Program-made: the position numbers and the translations under genes
Shown: positions 1 to 8,873 of the stretch, piece by piece
Layout of the letters: every line of letters starts with the position of its first letter
Position numbering within the stretch: the first letter of the stretch is position 1
Notes under the pieces: generated by a model
Database searches by the model: none
Seen by the model: only the letters and a program-made list of their open reading frames with translations
Told to the model about the DNA's origin: nothing
Assembly: GCA_052173655.1 (NCBI GenBank)
Contig: JBQMYD010000003.1
Location: 62,001 to 126,000, forward strand
Length of the DNA: 64,000 bases
Direction: 5' to 3'
From: RGIG9060 sp052173655
GTDB lineage: Bacteria; Spirochaetota; Spirochaetia; Treponematales; Treponemataceae

Positions 1-3000
1 TTTTTACTCCGTTGCGATCTTCTGCATAAACTGTAATAGAATGTTCGTTGTCTGTCAAAGTCTTCAGCTCAATCGGAATATTAAAACTTGTTCCTTCTTC
101 TCCTAGAGGAATATAATCGCCGTTGTCTATTTTGTACCAAATTTTACATGCACCATCGTCGTCAATTACAACACCGCTTATATTAAAATTATCTATTTTT
201 ACCTCACCATCTATCGGAACATGAATCTGCGGAACAGGTAAATCGCTTTTTCTGTTTACAGTAAAACGCCACTTTTCCTCGTTAAATTCATTTTTATTCC
301 CTGCCTTATCGATAAAGGTAAACTTCATTTTCTGATCTAAAGGCATATCCGAAGTACCAACTTTTGCCGTTACATAATTCTTAACATCAAGCTTTATGCT
401 TTTGTCATTTTTTGCACTTTTTTCACCGTAAAAAGCCTCCGTTACAGAACCAGGATTGTCTACTTCAAAAAGCAAAACATTTACTCCGTTTATAATATCA
501 TCAGGACAAGGTAGAATTACATCGACATCAGGCTCTTTTGTTTTTTTATAAACAACCAGATGTTCAATTGTGGTTTTTCCCGTTTTATCAGTCGCTTTTA
601 CATCAATGGAAACATTCCCGTCTTCAATTTCTTCAAGATTAATATTCTGCCAAAATGAACCGCTCCTGTCTGTAGGCAAAATTTTCCAAGTTTCACCGCC
701 GTCAATCGAATACTCCGAAGATAAAACGCCAATATCATCACTGCAATTACCTGAAAGCACAACAGATTTTCTTGTCCACATTTGCAATTTTGGCGAAGTA
801 ATTGAAATTACAGGAGCTTTGTCATCGACTACAAAACCTATCGGAGGCGAAGTATACGAAACTCCTTCGGCATCCGTAACGGTAATAGTAAGCGGATCAA
901 AAAAACAAGACTTTGAAGGTGCAAAAATAATTTTTTTACCTTGTGTAGTTACTGTTATCCCATCAACCTTTGTATTGAAAGCAGCTCTTATCGGTGTTTT
1001 TAAGTTTGCGTAACCTGTAAAAACAGAACCCTTGTCAAGAACAACACATTTTTGCTCATTTATTGAATTGTACGGCCAATAAACACCTTCTTTGTTTTCA
1101 ACCTTTTCATACGGTCTAACAACGCTTACAGTTCCCCTGTATTTTCCAACAATTCCGTCCGAAGAAACTACTTCAACTTTTATAAAATTAAAATCAGATT
1201 TCATTTCGATAAGAGGAATTTCAACTTCATATTCGCCGGCATCTACGGTTCTTATATCTTTTAAAGTTTTACTCACAGGACTGTCATTCATTCCGAATTT
1301 TACAGAAGAAACCCCGCTGGCTGATTTTATTTTCAATTTTAAAGAAGGCAAAGTTTCTCCCTTTGCCAAATTTTCCGGAATAACAACTTCCATGCCACTT
1401 GCATATTTTACTTCATTTAGCGAATCAAAATACGCATTTAATGAAGCGGCTGTTTTTGCTGTTGTAGAACATACATAATCTTTTCCGGCAGGATCGGTTA
1501 CTGTTACCTCTAAATTTACCGTTCCCTCATTTAAAGAGTTTTTCTTTACAACTCCGCAAACAGGATTTTTATAATTTGAAGAATCTTCCCCGTTAATTTT
1601 TACCCCTGCCAGTTGCAATTCACCTTTGTAGGCACAAGTATAATAGTAATTTTCTCCCTTTACCCAGCAAAGACTTGGAGATGGCGGCTTTTTGTCAATT
1701 TCAGGCGGGGTAATTTTTCTTACAAAAATTCCACCTGCTCCGGTATTTCCAAGATCATCAACAGCCTTAACTTCTATTACAGAAATCCCTTCAACAAAAT
1801 TTTCGGGTTGCAAGGAAATATTAAAATTACTTTTTCCCTCGCTGATAACATTCCAACTACCCGCATTGTTTCCTTGTAAAATTCTGTATGAAAGTTCAGA
1901 AACATTTATAGGATTTCGATCACTTCTGGAACATACCACCGAGCCACTGACACTGACAGGAGCAAAACCGTCAAGAAGTTCACTTCCATTGAAAGAAATT
2001 TGAGGCGGTTGAGTTTTTCCCTTTAAAACAAAAGGTTTTGAACGATATTCAACGCCTTTATCGGTTCTTACAACAACACAAACCCTTTCAGACTTACCCT
2101 GCTCATTATTGGATTTTATAAAAATTGCATTATTTTCTAATGAAACGGAAGCAAATCTTGTTGCAGGTTCAAAACGAACGGAACTTGCCTTACCTCCAAC
2201 AAAATATCCTGAAATAGCATTCCCTCCGGATAAATCAGCTATACCGCTTTCATCAACGTAGTTATCTACAAAAACTACTTCCGGTTTTCCACGAGTTTTT
2301 GTTAAATCCGTTAAATAAAAGAAAAGATTTTCCTGAACCATTCGGTCCGTATTGTCAATTGCTGTTACATTTAATTCACAAAATCCCCAAGTACAAATTT
2401 TAGACGGAATATCTATCTGTATTGCATTTTTAGTTGAATTTGCACTAAGAGTTTTTTCTTCATCACCGCTAAATTTATAAGTTAAAGACTTTATTCCGTT
2501 TTTAGCTTCAAGAAGCATTTTTACTACAGCCACAGATTCAGGATTTATTTCCATTCCCGGATCATACTCAACTGCACTTTCACCCTTTGCTTTAATTACG
2601 GTAATATTTGAAAATTTAGGTTTTTCACCTGCAATCGAAAATTTTACCGTTTGAACATTTCCTTTTACACCGTTTAAATCCGTTGCCCAAATTTTTAAAA
2701 CGTGATTCCCTGCGGATAAAAGACCTGTATCTTCCGTGTTGATATTTTTGTAAAATGCACCGTCAGTTTCGATAACATATTCGGTACCGTTATCGATTGT
2801 ATAATTTACACTGACAACTCCGTCATCATCTACGGCATGTCCCCGTACAAAAACATCCCCGTCATAAAATTTATCATTAACCGGATTTTGCAAAAAAACG
2901 GATGCCATATCGGTAGCATTATCGATCAAAATTTTTTGTTTAGCACTTGTCTTGTTTCCTACAAGGTCTACAGCTGTAATTACAAAGTCCTGCTGTTTTA

Positions 3001-4015
3001 CAGGTGAATTCAGCATATCCAATTCTACCGTCCAATACGGATTACCCGGAATTAATTCAATTTCGCCTTTTTCTTTTCCCCAAGTCCAAGTCAAACTTTG
3101 TATTCCGACTATATCCTTTACATATCCTGCTACAACAAATTTTCCGTTTACAGCCTCATCCAATTTCGGAGAAACAATTTTTACTTCAGGTAAAGAGTTA
3201 TCTACAAAAAACAAAAAAGTGGAATACCCTACAGTTCCTTGCTTATCCGCAGTTTTGAACCAACATACGGTTCCTCCGTCTTCCAATTTTTCAGTATCGA
3301 TAGATAAAGAAAAATTACATACAGTTCCATTTTTGTTAGGATGTGTTTTTATTTCAGAATAATGATCCCCTCCGTCAAGAGAGAACAAAAGTCTATCAAT
3401 TCCATTACCGTCGCTTACAGTCCCAAAAAGCTTTATCTTACCGCTTACAAGGGAACCTATTTCATAATTTGTAATTTCAAGCTCAGGATGATGCCTGTCA
3501 AGATGCCAAATAACAGTTCTGCTTTTTCCAACAACTCCATTTATATCTATACCGTATACAGTAATCTTGTGAGGACCTTCTTCCATGTTTTTGGTATCAA
3601 GATAGTATGACCAAAATTCCTTACCTAAAGCCCTTACAGGATTTTCTTTGTTATCGTCAAAAATTATTTCTACATGATCTACAGCATCGTCATCAACACA
3701 AGTTCCTGCAATATTTAAGTTACCGGAAACATGCATATTCTGACGAGGATTCGTAATAAAAGCATCGGGAAGATCCGATTTAGGATTAATAACGATATTA
3801 TGAGGTCCCTCTGTCGTTACGTTTCCGCCGTGATCTTCTGCCGTAACAATAACATTATACTTTCCTGCTCTTTTTTCCGAAACGTCAAAAGTTTCCTTCC
3901 AACTTTCAGGATTTTCAACAACACGTTCTTCAATATATTTTTTTGCAAAAAGTCCACTGCAAAAAAACAAAGCAACAGCAAGAAACAATATAAACTTTTT
4001 CAATCGTTCAATCAT
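1..4015 (-). CDS. Large Ig-like-repeat exported surface protein (partial, C-terminus off the left edge)
   Basis: I translated the minus strand at the start, middle and left edge; the frame is the same in all three places, giving about 1338 residues with no stop before the edge. It starts at ATG 4015 with a signal peptide (charged N-terminus, hydrophobic FILFLAVALFFCSG, cleavage near GLFA). The body consists of repeated Ig/cadherin-like segments of roughly 100 residues with recurring phrases such as IAGTCVDDDAVDHVEI, VRGHAVDDDGV and VITAVDLVGNK. This architecture suggests an extended periplasmic or surface protein; no enzymatic motif was seen. The ribosome site AGGAGG lies at 4027-4032. It lies 121 bp downstream of parB in the same direction but has its own promoter (TTTACA-N17-GATAAT) next to a G10 run. 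Function unknown; adhesion or envelope scaffolding is inference. Confidence 0.85.
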   Translation of the reverse strand, partial: MIERLKKFILFLAVALFFCSGLFAKKYIEERVVENPESWKETFDVSEKRAGKYNVIVTAEDHGGNVTTEGPHNIVINPKSDLPDAFITNPRQNMHVSGNLNIAGTCVDDDAVDHVEIIFDDNKENPVRALGKEFWSYYLDTKNMEEGPHKITVYGIDINGVVGKSRTVIWHLDRHHPELEITNYEIGSLVSGKIKLFGTVSDGNGIDRLLFSLDGGDHYSEIKTHPNKNGTVCNFSLSIDTEKLEDGGTVCWFKTADKQGTVGYSTFLFFVDNSLPEVKIVSPKLDEAVNGKFVVAGYVKDIVGIQSLTWTWGKEKGEIELIPGNPYWTVELDMLNSPVKQQDFVITAVDLVGNKTSAKQKILIDNATDMASVFLQNPVNDKFYDGDVFVRGHAVDDDGVVSVNYTIDNGTEYVIETDGAFYKNINTEDTGLLSAGNHVLKIWATDLNGVKGNVQTVKFSIAGEKPKFSNITVIKAKGESAVEYDPGMEINPESVAVVKMLLEAKNGIKSLTYKFSGDEEKTLSANSTKNAIQIDIPSKICTWGFCELNVTAIDNTDRMVQENLFFYLTDLTKTRGKPEVVFVDNYVDESGIADLSGGNAISGYFVGGKASSVRFEPATRFASVSLENNAIFIKSNNEQGKSERVCVVVRTDKGVEYRSKPFVLKGKTQPPQISFNGSELLDGFAPVSVSGSVVCSRSDRNPINVSELSYRILQGNNAGSWNVISEGKSNFNISLQPENFVEGISVIEVKAVDDLGNTGAGGIFVRKITPPEIDKKPPSPSLCWVKGENYYYTCAYKGELQLAGVKINGEDSSNYKNPVCGVVKKNSLNEGTVNLEVTVTDPAGKDYVCSTTAKTAASLNAYFDSLNEVKYASGMEVVIPENLAKGETLPSLKLKIKSASGVSSVKFGMNDSPVSKTLKDIRTVDAGEYEVEIPLIEMKSDFNFIKVEVVSSDGIVGKYRGTVSVVRPYEKVENKEGVYWPYNSINEQKCVVLDKGSVFTGYANLKTPIRAAFNTKVDGITVTTQGKKIIFAPSKSCFFDPLTITVTDAEGVSYTSPPIGFVVDDKAPVISITSPKLQMWTRKSVVLSGNCSDDIGVLSSEYSIDGGETWKILPTDRSGSFWQNINLEEIEDGNVSIDVKATDKTGKTTIEHLVVYKKTKEPDVDVILPCPDDIINGVNVLLFEVDNPGSVTEAFYGEKSAKNDKSIKLDVKNYVTAKVGTSDMPLDQKMKFTFIDKAGNKNEFNEEKWRFTVNRKSDLPVPQIHVPIDGEVKIDNFNISGVVIDDDGACKIWYKIDNGDYIPLGEEGTSFNIPIELKTLTDNEHSITVYAEDRNGVK

Positions 4016-4037
4016 AAAAGGCCAATCCTCCTCCCCG

Positions 4038-4082
4038 ATTATCGGCAAGTTTATCCGATTTGTAAATAGGTAGGGGGGGGGG
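4038..4082 (-). promoter_or_regulatory. Promoter of the Ig-like surface protein, with an adjoining homopolymeric G10 tract
   Basis: On the minus strand a -35-like TTTACA (4061-4066) and a -10-like GATAAT (4038-4043) are separated by exactly 17 nt. Six bp upstream of the -35 is an uninterrupted run of ten G on the plus strand (4073-4082; ten C on the coding strand), striking in a genome this AT-rich. The predicted start of transcription (about 4031) falls at the AGGAGG ribosome site. Tract length could alter promoter strength by slippage, as reported for poly-G runs at some T. pallidum tpr promoters; that part is inference. Confidence 0.65.
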
Positions 4083-4136
4083 TGGAGGGAAAATGTAGTC
4101 TATATTTCAGAACAATTGGAGATTTTAGAGTTTTTT

Positions 4137-5105
4137 TTATACATTTAGAAGCAAATTATATAATCGATCAAGATCATCATCAGAAAAATAATCCAACTGA
4201 ATTATTCCCTTGCTAAGAGTTCCCTTTATGGAAACTTTTGTACCGAATTTTTCTATAAGCTTTTGTTCAAAATCCAATAAATCAGGGTCTTTACTTGAAA
4301 CCTTTTCAAAATCTGACAGATTTTTTAGGCTAACTTTGGAATGTGCAAAATTACTCGATAAGCCGGCATTATTCATTTCTTGAGCATTTTTCTCTGCATC
4401 GCGAACACTCATTCCGGAACCTACAATCCTTGCAAAAAGAATTTGTTGGTCAGAAGAATTATTGACACTTAAAATTGCTCTTGCATGCCCTGCCGTTATT
4501 TTTCCATCAGCCAAAGAACGCTGCATATCCTGCGGCAACTTTAAAAGACGTAAAGAGTTTGCCACAGTAGAACGATTTTTACCTACACGTTTCGCAACTT
4601 CTTCCTGACTCAAATTAGCCATTTCCATAAGTTTAGAATAAGCAAGGGCTTCTTCTAAAGAATTTAAATCTTCACGTTGGATATTTTCTATAAGAGCTAT
4701 TTCCAGCATTTTTTGTTGGCTGTAGCTTTTTACAATTGCAGGAATTTTACTTAACCCGGCAATGCGACTTGCCCTTGTACGCCTTTCTCCACCAACAATA
4801 AAATAAGTACCATCAGAATTTTCCGTAACAATAATAGGCTCAATTACGCCGTGCTCTTTTATAGAATCAGCCAATTCTGCAAGAGTTTCTTCGTCAAATT
4901 CTTTGCGAGGTTGATATGGATTAGGCTTAATTTTATCAAGTTCAATTTCAAAAACCGACTCACCCTGCTCCGTTTTTTTTGAAAACATTTTTGTTCCGTC
5001 AACACTTCCTGTTGTAACAGAACCTGAAATTCCAAAATCTTCTTCGCCTATTTTATTCTCGGAAAGTAGAGCATCCAGCCCCTTGCCTAATGCATTTTTA
5101 GCCAC
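4137..5105 (-). CDS. parB: ParB-family chromosome partition protein
   Basis: ParB binds parS sites, spreads along DNA using CTP and works with ParA to segregate the chromosome. The N-terminus AKNALGKGLDALLSENK is the typical ParB opening. The catalytic/spreading segment follows: KIKPNPYQPRK, then IVGGERRTRASRIAG (the GERR box) and ENIQREDLNSLEEA. The helix-turn-helix is around LSQEEVAKRVGKNRSTVAN. About 322 residues, normal for the family. I prefer GTG 5105, because AGAGGT sits 8 nt upstream of it; a TTG at 5111 in the same frame is only 2 nt from that site. The start overlaps the parA stop, so the pair is translationally coupled. A parS-like sequence lies at 62826-62841. Confidence 0.95.
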   Translation of the reverse strand: MAKNALGKGLDALLSENKIGEEDFGISGSVTTGSVDGTKMFSKKTEQGESVFEIELDKIKPNPYQPRKEFDEETLAELADSIKEHGVIEPIIVTENSDGTYFIVGGERRTRASRIAGLSKIPAIVKSYSQQKMLEIALIENIQREDLNSLEEALAYSKLMEMANLSQEEVAKRVGKNRSTVANSLRLLKLPQDMQRSLADGKITAGHARAILSVNNSSDQQILFARIVGSGMSVRDAEKNAQEMNNAGLSSNFAHSKVSLKNLSDFEKVSSKDPDLLDFEQKLIEKFGTKVSIKGTLSKGIIQLDYFSDDDLDRLYNLLLNV

Positions 5106-5853
5106 GCTCAATTACCTCTTCTGCAAGCTGCTTATAGCTTCGAGCTCCAAGACATGCACTGTCATACAAAGAAATAGGCAGCCCATGAGAAGGAGCTTCG
5201 GAAAGACGTACATTTCTTGGAATAATCGTAGAAAAAACAGCACCTTTAAAATAAGTTTTTACTTGAGTTACAACATCATTAGCAAGGCGAGTTCTGGAAT
5301 CGTACATCGTAAAGAAAATTCCGCCTATTTTTAAAGCAGGATTTATACTTTGCTGAACTTTTTTAATAGTTCCCAGCAAAAGAGAAATTCCTTCCATTGC
5401 AAAATATTCACATTGCATAGGAATTAAAACCGCATCACTTGCGGCAAGCCCGTTTACTGTAAGAATTCCAAGAGATGGTGGACAATCTATGAGTATGTAG
5501 TCATAGCGTTCACGAAGAGGATCCAAAACATTTTTAAGATAGAATTCTCTATCTTTTTGATCCGCAAGTTCTACTGCAGCTCCGGAAAGATCTATGGAAG
5601 CAGGAATTGCATCCATGTTTTCTATACAAGTATGCCTAATCGTTTGTTCAGAATTTGCTTGTTCTGCAAGAAATTCATAAATAGTAGGTTTATCTTTTGA
5701 AACACCGACACCGCTTGACATATTTCCCTGAGAATCAAAATCAACAAGCAAAACTTTTTTGCCGGTCTGTGCAATATAAGCCCCAATATTTATTACGGAA
5801 GTAGTTTTTCCCACTCCGCCTTTTTGATTAACGAATACATATATTTTTGCCAT
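5098..5853 (-). CDS. parA: ParA/Soj-family partition ATPase
   Basis: Cytoplasmic Walker-type ATPase that drives chromosome (origin) segregation together with ParB. The deviant Walker A motif KGGVGKTTSVINIG is at residues 10-23, LLVDFDSQGN follows (Walker A'), and the Walker B region is YDYILIDCPPSLG. The length of 251 aa is that of a chromosomal Soj without an N-terminal regulatory domain. The start at 5853 gives MAKIYVFVNQKGG. No Shine-Dalgarno site precedes it; a TATATT hexamer (5860-5865, minus) ends exactly 6 nt before the ATG, so the mRNA is probably leaderless. It is transcribed divergently from the methyltransferase gene at 5899. Confidence 0.96.
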   Translation of the reverse strand: MAKIYVFVNQKGGVGKTTSVINIGAYIAQTGKKVLLVDFDSQGNMSSGVGVSKDKPTIYEFLAEQANSEQTIRHTCIENMDAIPASIDLSGAAVELADQKDREFYLKNVLDPLRERYDYILIDCPPSLGILTVNGLAASDAVLIPMQCEYFAMEGISLLLGTIKKVQQSINPALKIGGIFFTMYDSRTRLANDVVTQVKTYFKGAVFSTIIPRNVRLSEAPSHGLPISLYDSACLGARSYKQLAEEVIERG

Positions 5854-5859
5854 GATGAA

Positions 5860-5898
5860 AATATATCATTTTTTACTTATAAATGCTACACTTTTGAC
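5860..5898. promoter_or_regulatory. Divergent back-to-back leaderless-type promoters for parA and the methyltransferase gene
   Basis: Minus strand: TATATT at 5860-5865, then 6 nt, then the parA ATG (5853). Plus strand: TACACT at 5887-5892, then 6 nt, then ATG 5899. The two -10 elements are only 21 bp apart, so each -35 region would lie in or beyond the other promoter and RNA polymerase binding is likely to be mutually exclusive. No convincing -35 hexamer is visible for either one. Confidence 0.55.
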
Positions 5899-7260
5899 AT
5901 GGCTTTAGATATGTTGAATTTTGACCGCGAATTTATTAAAAATACAGTTGAAATCTTGCAAAAAGCAACTCTTTCAAAACCGGTAAATAATTCCAAATTC
6001 ATAAAAATAAAAATAACAAAAATTATTTATCAAGATGCAAATTCAAGACACAATCAAAATTACAATCTTTCTTTTACTTCCGTTCCGGAATATAGTGTAA
6101 AAAAAATGTTTTATATAGAGCAATTTACAAAAAAACAGGCTTTCCAGCAAACTTTATCCTGTAATGAACTTGTTGAATTTTTTATGAACCACATTCCATC
6201 ATCATTCAAAAATGCTTATTTTGAATGTATTAATGGCAAAGATTGTTTTTTCTACAATATATTGACAAATAAAAAGGGGAAAATCAGTGTTCTAAAAAAA
6301 ATGTCTTGTAAAATAGAAAAAAAAGAATATATTTGTGCAAATGACAATTCCATTACACCGAATATTTTTTACAGTGCAAACAACTTAAACCGCCAAAAGC
6401 AATATATAATCCGTGAAGGAATCCCGGTTCCGTTTTTAATTAAACTTGGAGTTATGAATCAAGAAGGCAAAGTTATAAATAAAAAATATGACAAATTTAA
6501 ACAAATAAACAGATTTTTAGAATATATAAAAGATATCTTGCCGGAAATTCAAAATACACAAAACAAACCCATTTATATAGTAGATTTTGGATGTGGAAAA
6601 AGCTATTTAACTTTTGCAGTTTATCACTATCTAAATAAAATATTAAATCTTCCGGTTGAAATTGTAGGTCTTGATTTAAAAGAAGACGTGATTTTAATGT
6701 GTTCCCGTCTTGCAAAAGAATTTGAATATGATAATTTGCACTTTTATTGCAACAGCATTGAAAAGTATTTTGAAAATAACAACCGTCCTACAGACCTTGT
6801 AATTTCACTTCATGCATGTGATACTGCAACCGACTATGCCATAGCAAGTGCAATAAAACAGGAAGCTAAAGCTATTTTAAGCGTTCCTTGTTGCCAACAT
6901 GAGTTGAACCTGAAAATAGGTAAAAAACTTGAAAAAAGCTCAACAGATAAGATAGCTTATGAGCGGCAAATAAGTGCGATCGAAACATTTTTTAAATACG
7001 GAATTGCAAGAGAACGTTTTTTAGCTTTGGCAACTGATGTTATGAGATGCGAATTATTGGAAAAAACCGGTTATTCTACACAGCTTTTGGAATTCATCGA
7101 TATGACTCATACTCCTAAAAATTTACTTATACGAGCCGTGAAAAAAAATAAAAAATTTAACAAAAGTAATGAAAAAAATATTACAGACGGTTATAATGCA
7201 ATTGCCGATGTGCTTGGAACAAATATAGTTTTGGCAAAAATTTTAGGTATAAATAATTAA
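5899..7260 (+). CDS. Class I SAM-dependent methyltransferase (Methyltransf_32-like)
   Basis: 453 residues. The N-terminal 210 residues match nothing I recognise. The C-terminal half is a Rossmann methyltransferase: VDFGCGKSYLTF (SAM motif I) near residue 230, VGLDLKEDVI (motif II), LVISLHACDTATDYAIA, and SVPCCQHEL, which resembles the PCCxxE/H signature of the PF13679-type family related to METTL25. The substrate is unknown; RNA is likely from the family. I chose ATG 5899 over an in-frame ATG at 5824 because the latter would start inside parA and upstream of the -10 element TACACT (5887-5892), which ends 6 nt before 5899. A NifU-like gene follows after 13 nt. Confidence 0.8.
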   Translation: MALDMLNFDREFIKNTVEILQKATLSKPVNNSKFIKIKITKIIYQDANSRHNQNYNLSFTSVPEYSVKKMFYIEQFTKKQAFQQTLSCNELVEFFMNHIPSSFKNAYFECINGKDCFFYNILTNKKGKISVLKKMSCKIEKKEYICANDNSITPNIFYSANNLNRQKQYIIREGIPVPFLIKLGVMNQEGKVINKKYDKFKQINRFLEYIKDILPEIQNTQNKPIYIVDFGCGKSYLTFAVYHYLNKILNLPVEIVGLDLKEDVILMCSRLAKEFEYDNLHFYCNSIEKYFENNNRPTDLVISLHACDTATDYAIASAIKQEAKAILSVPCCQHELNLKIGKKLEKSSTDKIAYERQISAIETFFKYGIARERFLALATDVMRCELLEKTGYSTQLLEFIDMTHTPKNLLIRAVKKNKKFNKSNEKNITDGYNAIADVLGTNIVLAKILGINN

Positions 7261-7273
7261 AAGGAGTAATAAT

Positions 7274-7504
7274 ATGCTTGATATCGAAAAAATAAAACGA
7301 GCTATTGAAACACTAAGACCTCAACTTGCTCAAGACGGCGGAGATATAGAATTTATCCGTGCTGAAGAAGACGGGAGAGTTTTTGTAAAATTACACGGAG
7401 CCTGCGGATCTTGTCCTATGGCAACAATGACGCTAAAAGAAGGCGTGGAAGTTTTTTTAAAAGAAAATATCCCCGGCGTAACTTCTGTTGAACAAGAATT
7501 CTAA
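7274..7504 (+). CDS. NifU C-terminal-domain protein (Fe-S cluster scaffold/carrier)
   Basis: 76 residues comprising only the NifU C-terminal (Nfu) domain. It keeps the hallmark CxxC motif in GACGSCPMATMTLKEGVE, which holds a bridging 4Fe-4S cluster between two monomers. The N-terminal half reads RPQLAQDGGDIEFI, the usual LxxDGGDIE signature. Cytoplasmic delivery of clusters to apo-proteins is the family role. It has a strong ribosome site (AAGGAG, 5 nt before ATG) and sits 13 nt after the methyltransferase gene, so the two form an operon. A bidirectional hairpin follows. Confidence 0.93.
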   Translation: MLDIEKIKRAIETLRPQLAQDGGDIEFIRAEEDGRVFVKLHGACGSCPMATMTLKEGVEVFLKENIPGVTSVEQEF

Positions 7505-7513
7505 AAAAATATT

Positions 7514-7560
7514 AAATCGAGTTTATCAACTAAAAAAAACTGAGTTAGTAAACTCGATTT
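7514..7560. terminator. Bidirectional intrinsic terminator between convergent genes
   Basis: A perfect 12-bp inverted repeat (AAATCGAGTTTA at 7514-7525; its complement at 7549-7560) closes a 23-nt loop. On the plus strand it follows the NifU-like gene. On the minus strand the stem contains the last codons of the lipoprotein gene, whose stop codon at 7545-7547 lies in the loop. T/A-rich flanks are present on both sides. Confidence 0.75.
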
Positions 7561-7949
7561 AAAATAATCTTATTTCCTTCACTTTCTGCAATTAAAACAT
7601 CATCTTTGACCAAAACCGTAAATAATTTATGAGAATACCCTGCATGCGGGCAATCTATTCTGATTTTGTCTTTTCCTTCAATTTGCCAACCACCCTCAAA
7701 CACATCATTTCGTATTACTTTACCGTTCTCTACCTGATATTGTTTTATTGTCATGTCAAAGCCATTAAAATGGTTTGTGTTTTTTTTGTAAAAAGTCCAA
7801 GTTTCTTTGTACAGGAAAAAAGGTTCAAAGCTGACTGTGTTTTCCCAGCAAGTTTCCAATAATTTTGTAGAAACAGCACAACCTGCAAAATTAAAAGCAA
7901 AAAGAAGATAGCAAAGTGCAATTATCAAAAAATTTCGTAACTTTTTCAT
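7545..7949 (-). CDS. Small predicted lipoprotein of unknown function
   Basis: 134 residues. The N-terminus is basic (MKKLRNF) followed by a hydrophobic stretch and a lipobox-like FNFAGC at about residues 20-25, so it is probably lipid-anchored. The mature part, beginning about AVSTKLLETCW, is rich in aromatic residues and alternating beta-like segments (TWTFYKKN, GWQIEGKDKIRIDC, KLFTVLVKDDVLIA), which resembles small lipocalin-like treponemal lipoproteins; this is a resemblance, not an assignment. The upstream ribosome site is weak (AAGAAG). It is monocistronic, convergent with the NifU-like gene and shares its terminator. Confidence 0.75.
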   Translation of the reverse strand: MKKLRNFLIIALCYLLFAFNFAGCAVSTKLLETCWENTVSFEPFFLYKETWTFYKKNTNHFNGFDMTIKQYQVENGKVIRNDVFEGGWQIEGKDKIRIDCPHAGYSHKLFTVLVKDDVLIAESEGNKIILNRVY

Positions 7950-8063
7950 ATTTTTTCTTCTTATTCATATTTTATAATTACAATTTAAATTATACAAATA
8001 TATTTTTTATACTGCAAGTCTTAAAAACTTATCACAATTAAAAAAATCATGAAAAAAGAATAC

Positions 8064-8099
8064 TTGCATTTTCCTCAACTTTACTCCGATAATTAATAC
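8064..8099 (+). promoter_or_regulatory. Leaderless-type promoter of the outer-membrane-like gene at 8100
   Basis: TTGCAT (8064-8069), an 18-nt spacer and GATAAT (8088-8093), followed by exactly 6 nt and then ATG 8100. There is no Shine-Dalgarno sequence between the -10 and the ATG. The predicted transcription start coincides with the A of the ATG or lies 1 nt away. Confidence 0.65.
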
Positions 8100-8873
8100 A
8101 TGAGAATAGCAAAGTTATATTTTATATTTATTTTAGCATTTCCCGTTTTTATAAATTTTTCACTTCCGATTGCCGCACAAAATTTTCAACCCGATCAACA
8201 GGAAAACCTGTTAGAAAACAATTCAGAAAAAAATGTAAAAAAACTTTTGGACTATCCGACTACATATAATATTTTTATAAATATGGGTAGCACAATTCAA
8301 ATAAATCAGGCTCCTCTTCCTTCCGGAAATATGACGGTTTTTAGTTTTGGAATAGGAGGAAGTATAGGTTTTGCAAAATGGTTTGCTTTTATGCCTCATA
8401 TACAGTTTTTTGGAAATTATTATTTATGGAACAAAGAAAATGCCTTGCCCTCTCCACCGGAAAACAGGACTGCTTATGTCCCTGCTATTCTACTTGATTT
8501 TCCCATGTGTTTTGTATGTCCTGTAGGAAAAACCCAGTTTTCTCTGGGTGCCGGTTTTGTTTTTTATGCCCGTGTAGCATTTTTAACGGATGGAGTACCT
8601 CCTGCAGAACAAGATGATGTAAAAAAAATTAATAATTTTTTTTGGTCTAACGGAAGATTTTTTATGCCTTCTTTTCAACTTGCTTGGGATTTTGGGCTAA
8701 CAAATGACAGCTTTTGCGGAATTTTTGTAAAATACCTTCTACCTATGGGAAGTTGGATCGACAAGAATTCTTTTTCAAAAGCTCAGGAAACCATAATAAG
8801 TGCAGGAATTCGCTTTGGCTTTGATATCAAAATAAAAAAAACCGATAAACAGAAAAACGAATTAGCTCCATAA
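8100..8873 (+). CDS. Predicted small outer-membrane beta-barrel protein
   Basis: 257 residues with a clear signal peptide (MRIAKLYFIFILAFPVFINFS, cleavage near IAAQ). After a short linker, the chain alternates amphipathic strands such as MTVFSFGIGGSIGFAKWFAFMPHIQFFG, TQFSLGAGFVFYARVAFL, PSFQLAWDFGLTN and ISAGIRFGFDIKI, with many aromatic residues at strand ends. That pattern fits an 8- to 10-strand barrel. No family was recognised with certainty. It has a leaderless-type promoter. Its last codons overlap the 3' end of the convergent gene at 8862 by 12 bp. A second protein of the same general type lies at 54801. Confidence 0.75.
   Translation: MRIAKLYFIFILAFPVFINFSLPIAAQNFQPDQQENLLENNSEKNVKKLLDYPTTYNIFINMGSTIQINQAPLPSGNMTVFSFGIGGSIGFAKWFAFMPHIQFFGNYYLWNKENALPSPPENRTAYVPAILLDFPMCFVCPVGKTQFSLGAGFVFYARVAFLTDGVPPAEQDDVKKINNFFWSNGRFFMPSFQLAWDFGLTNDSFCGIFVKYLLPMGSWIDKNSFSKAQETIISAGIRFGFDIKIKKTDKQKNELAP

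Noticed and set aside
1..4015. Plus-strand ORFs at 570-1013, 1092-1478, 2952-3362 and others
   Set aside because: All are antisense to one continuous minus-strand reading frame with signal peptide and repeats.
5824..5898. In-frame ATG at 5824 extending the methyltransferase by 25 residues
   Set aside because: It would lie inside parA and upstream of the TACACT -10 element; ATG 5899 is 6 nt after that element.
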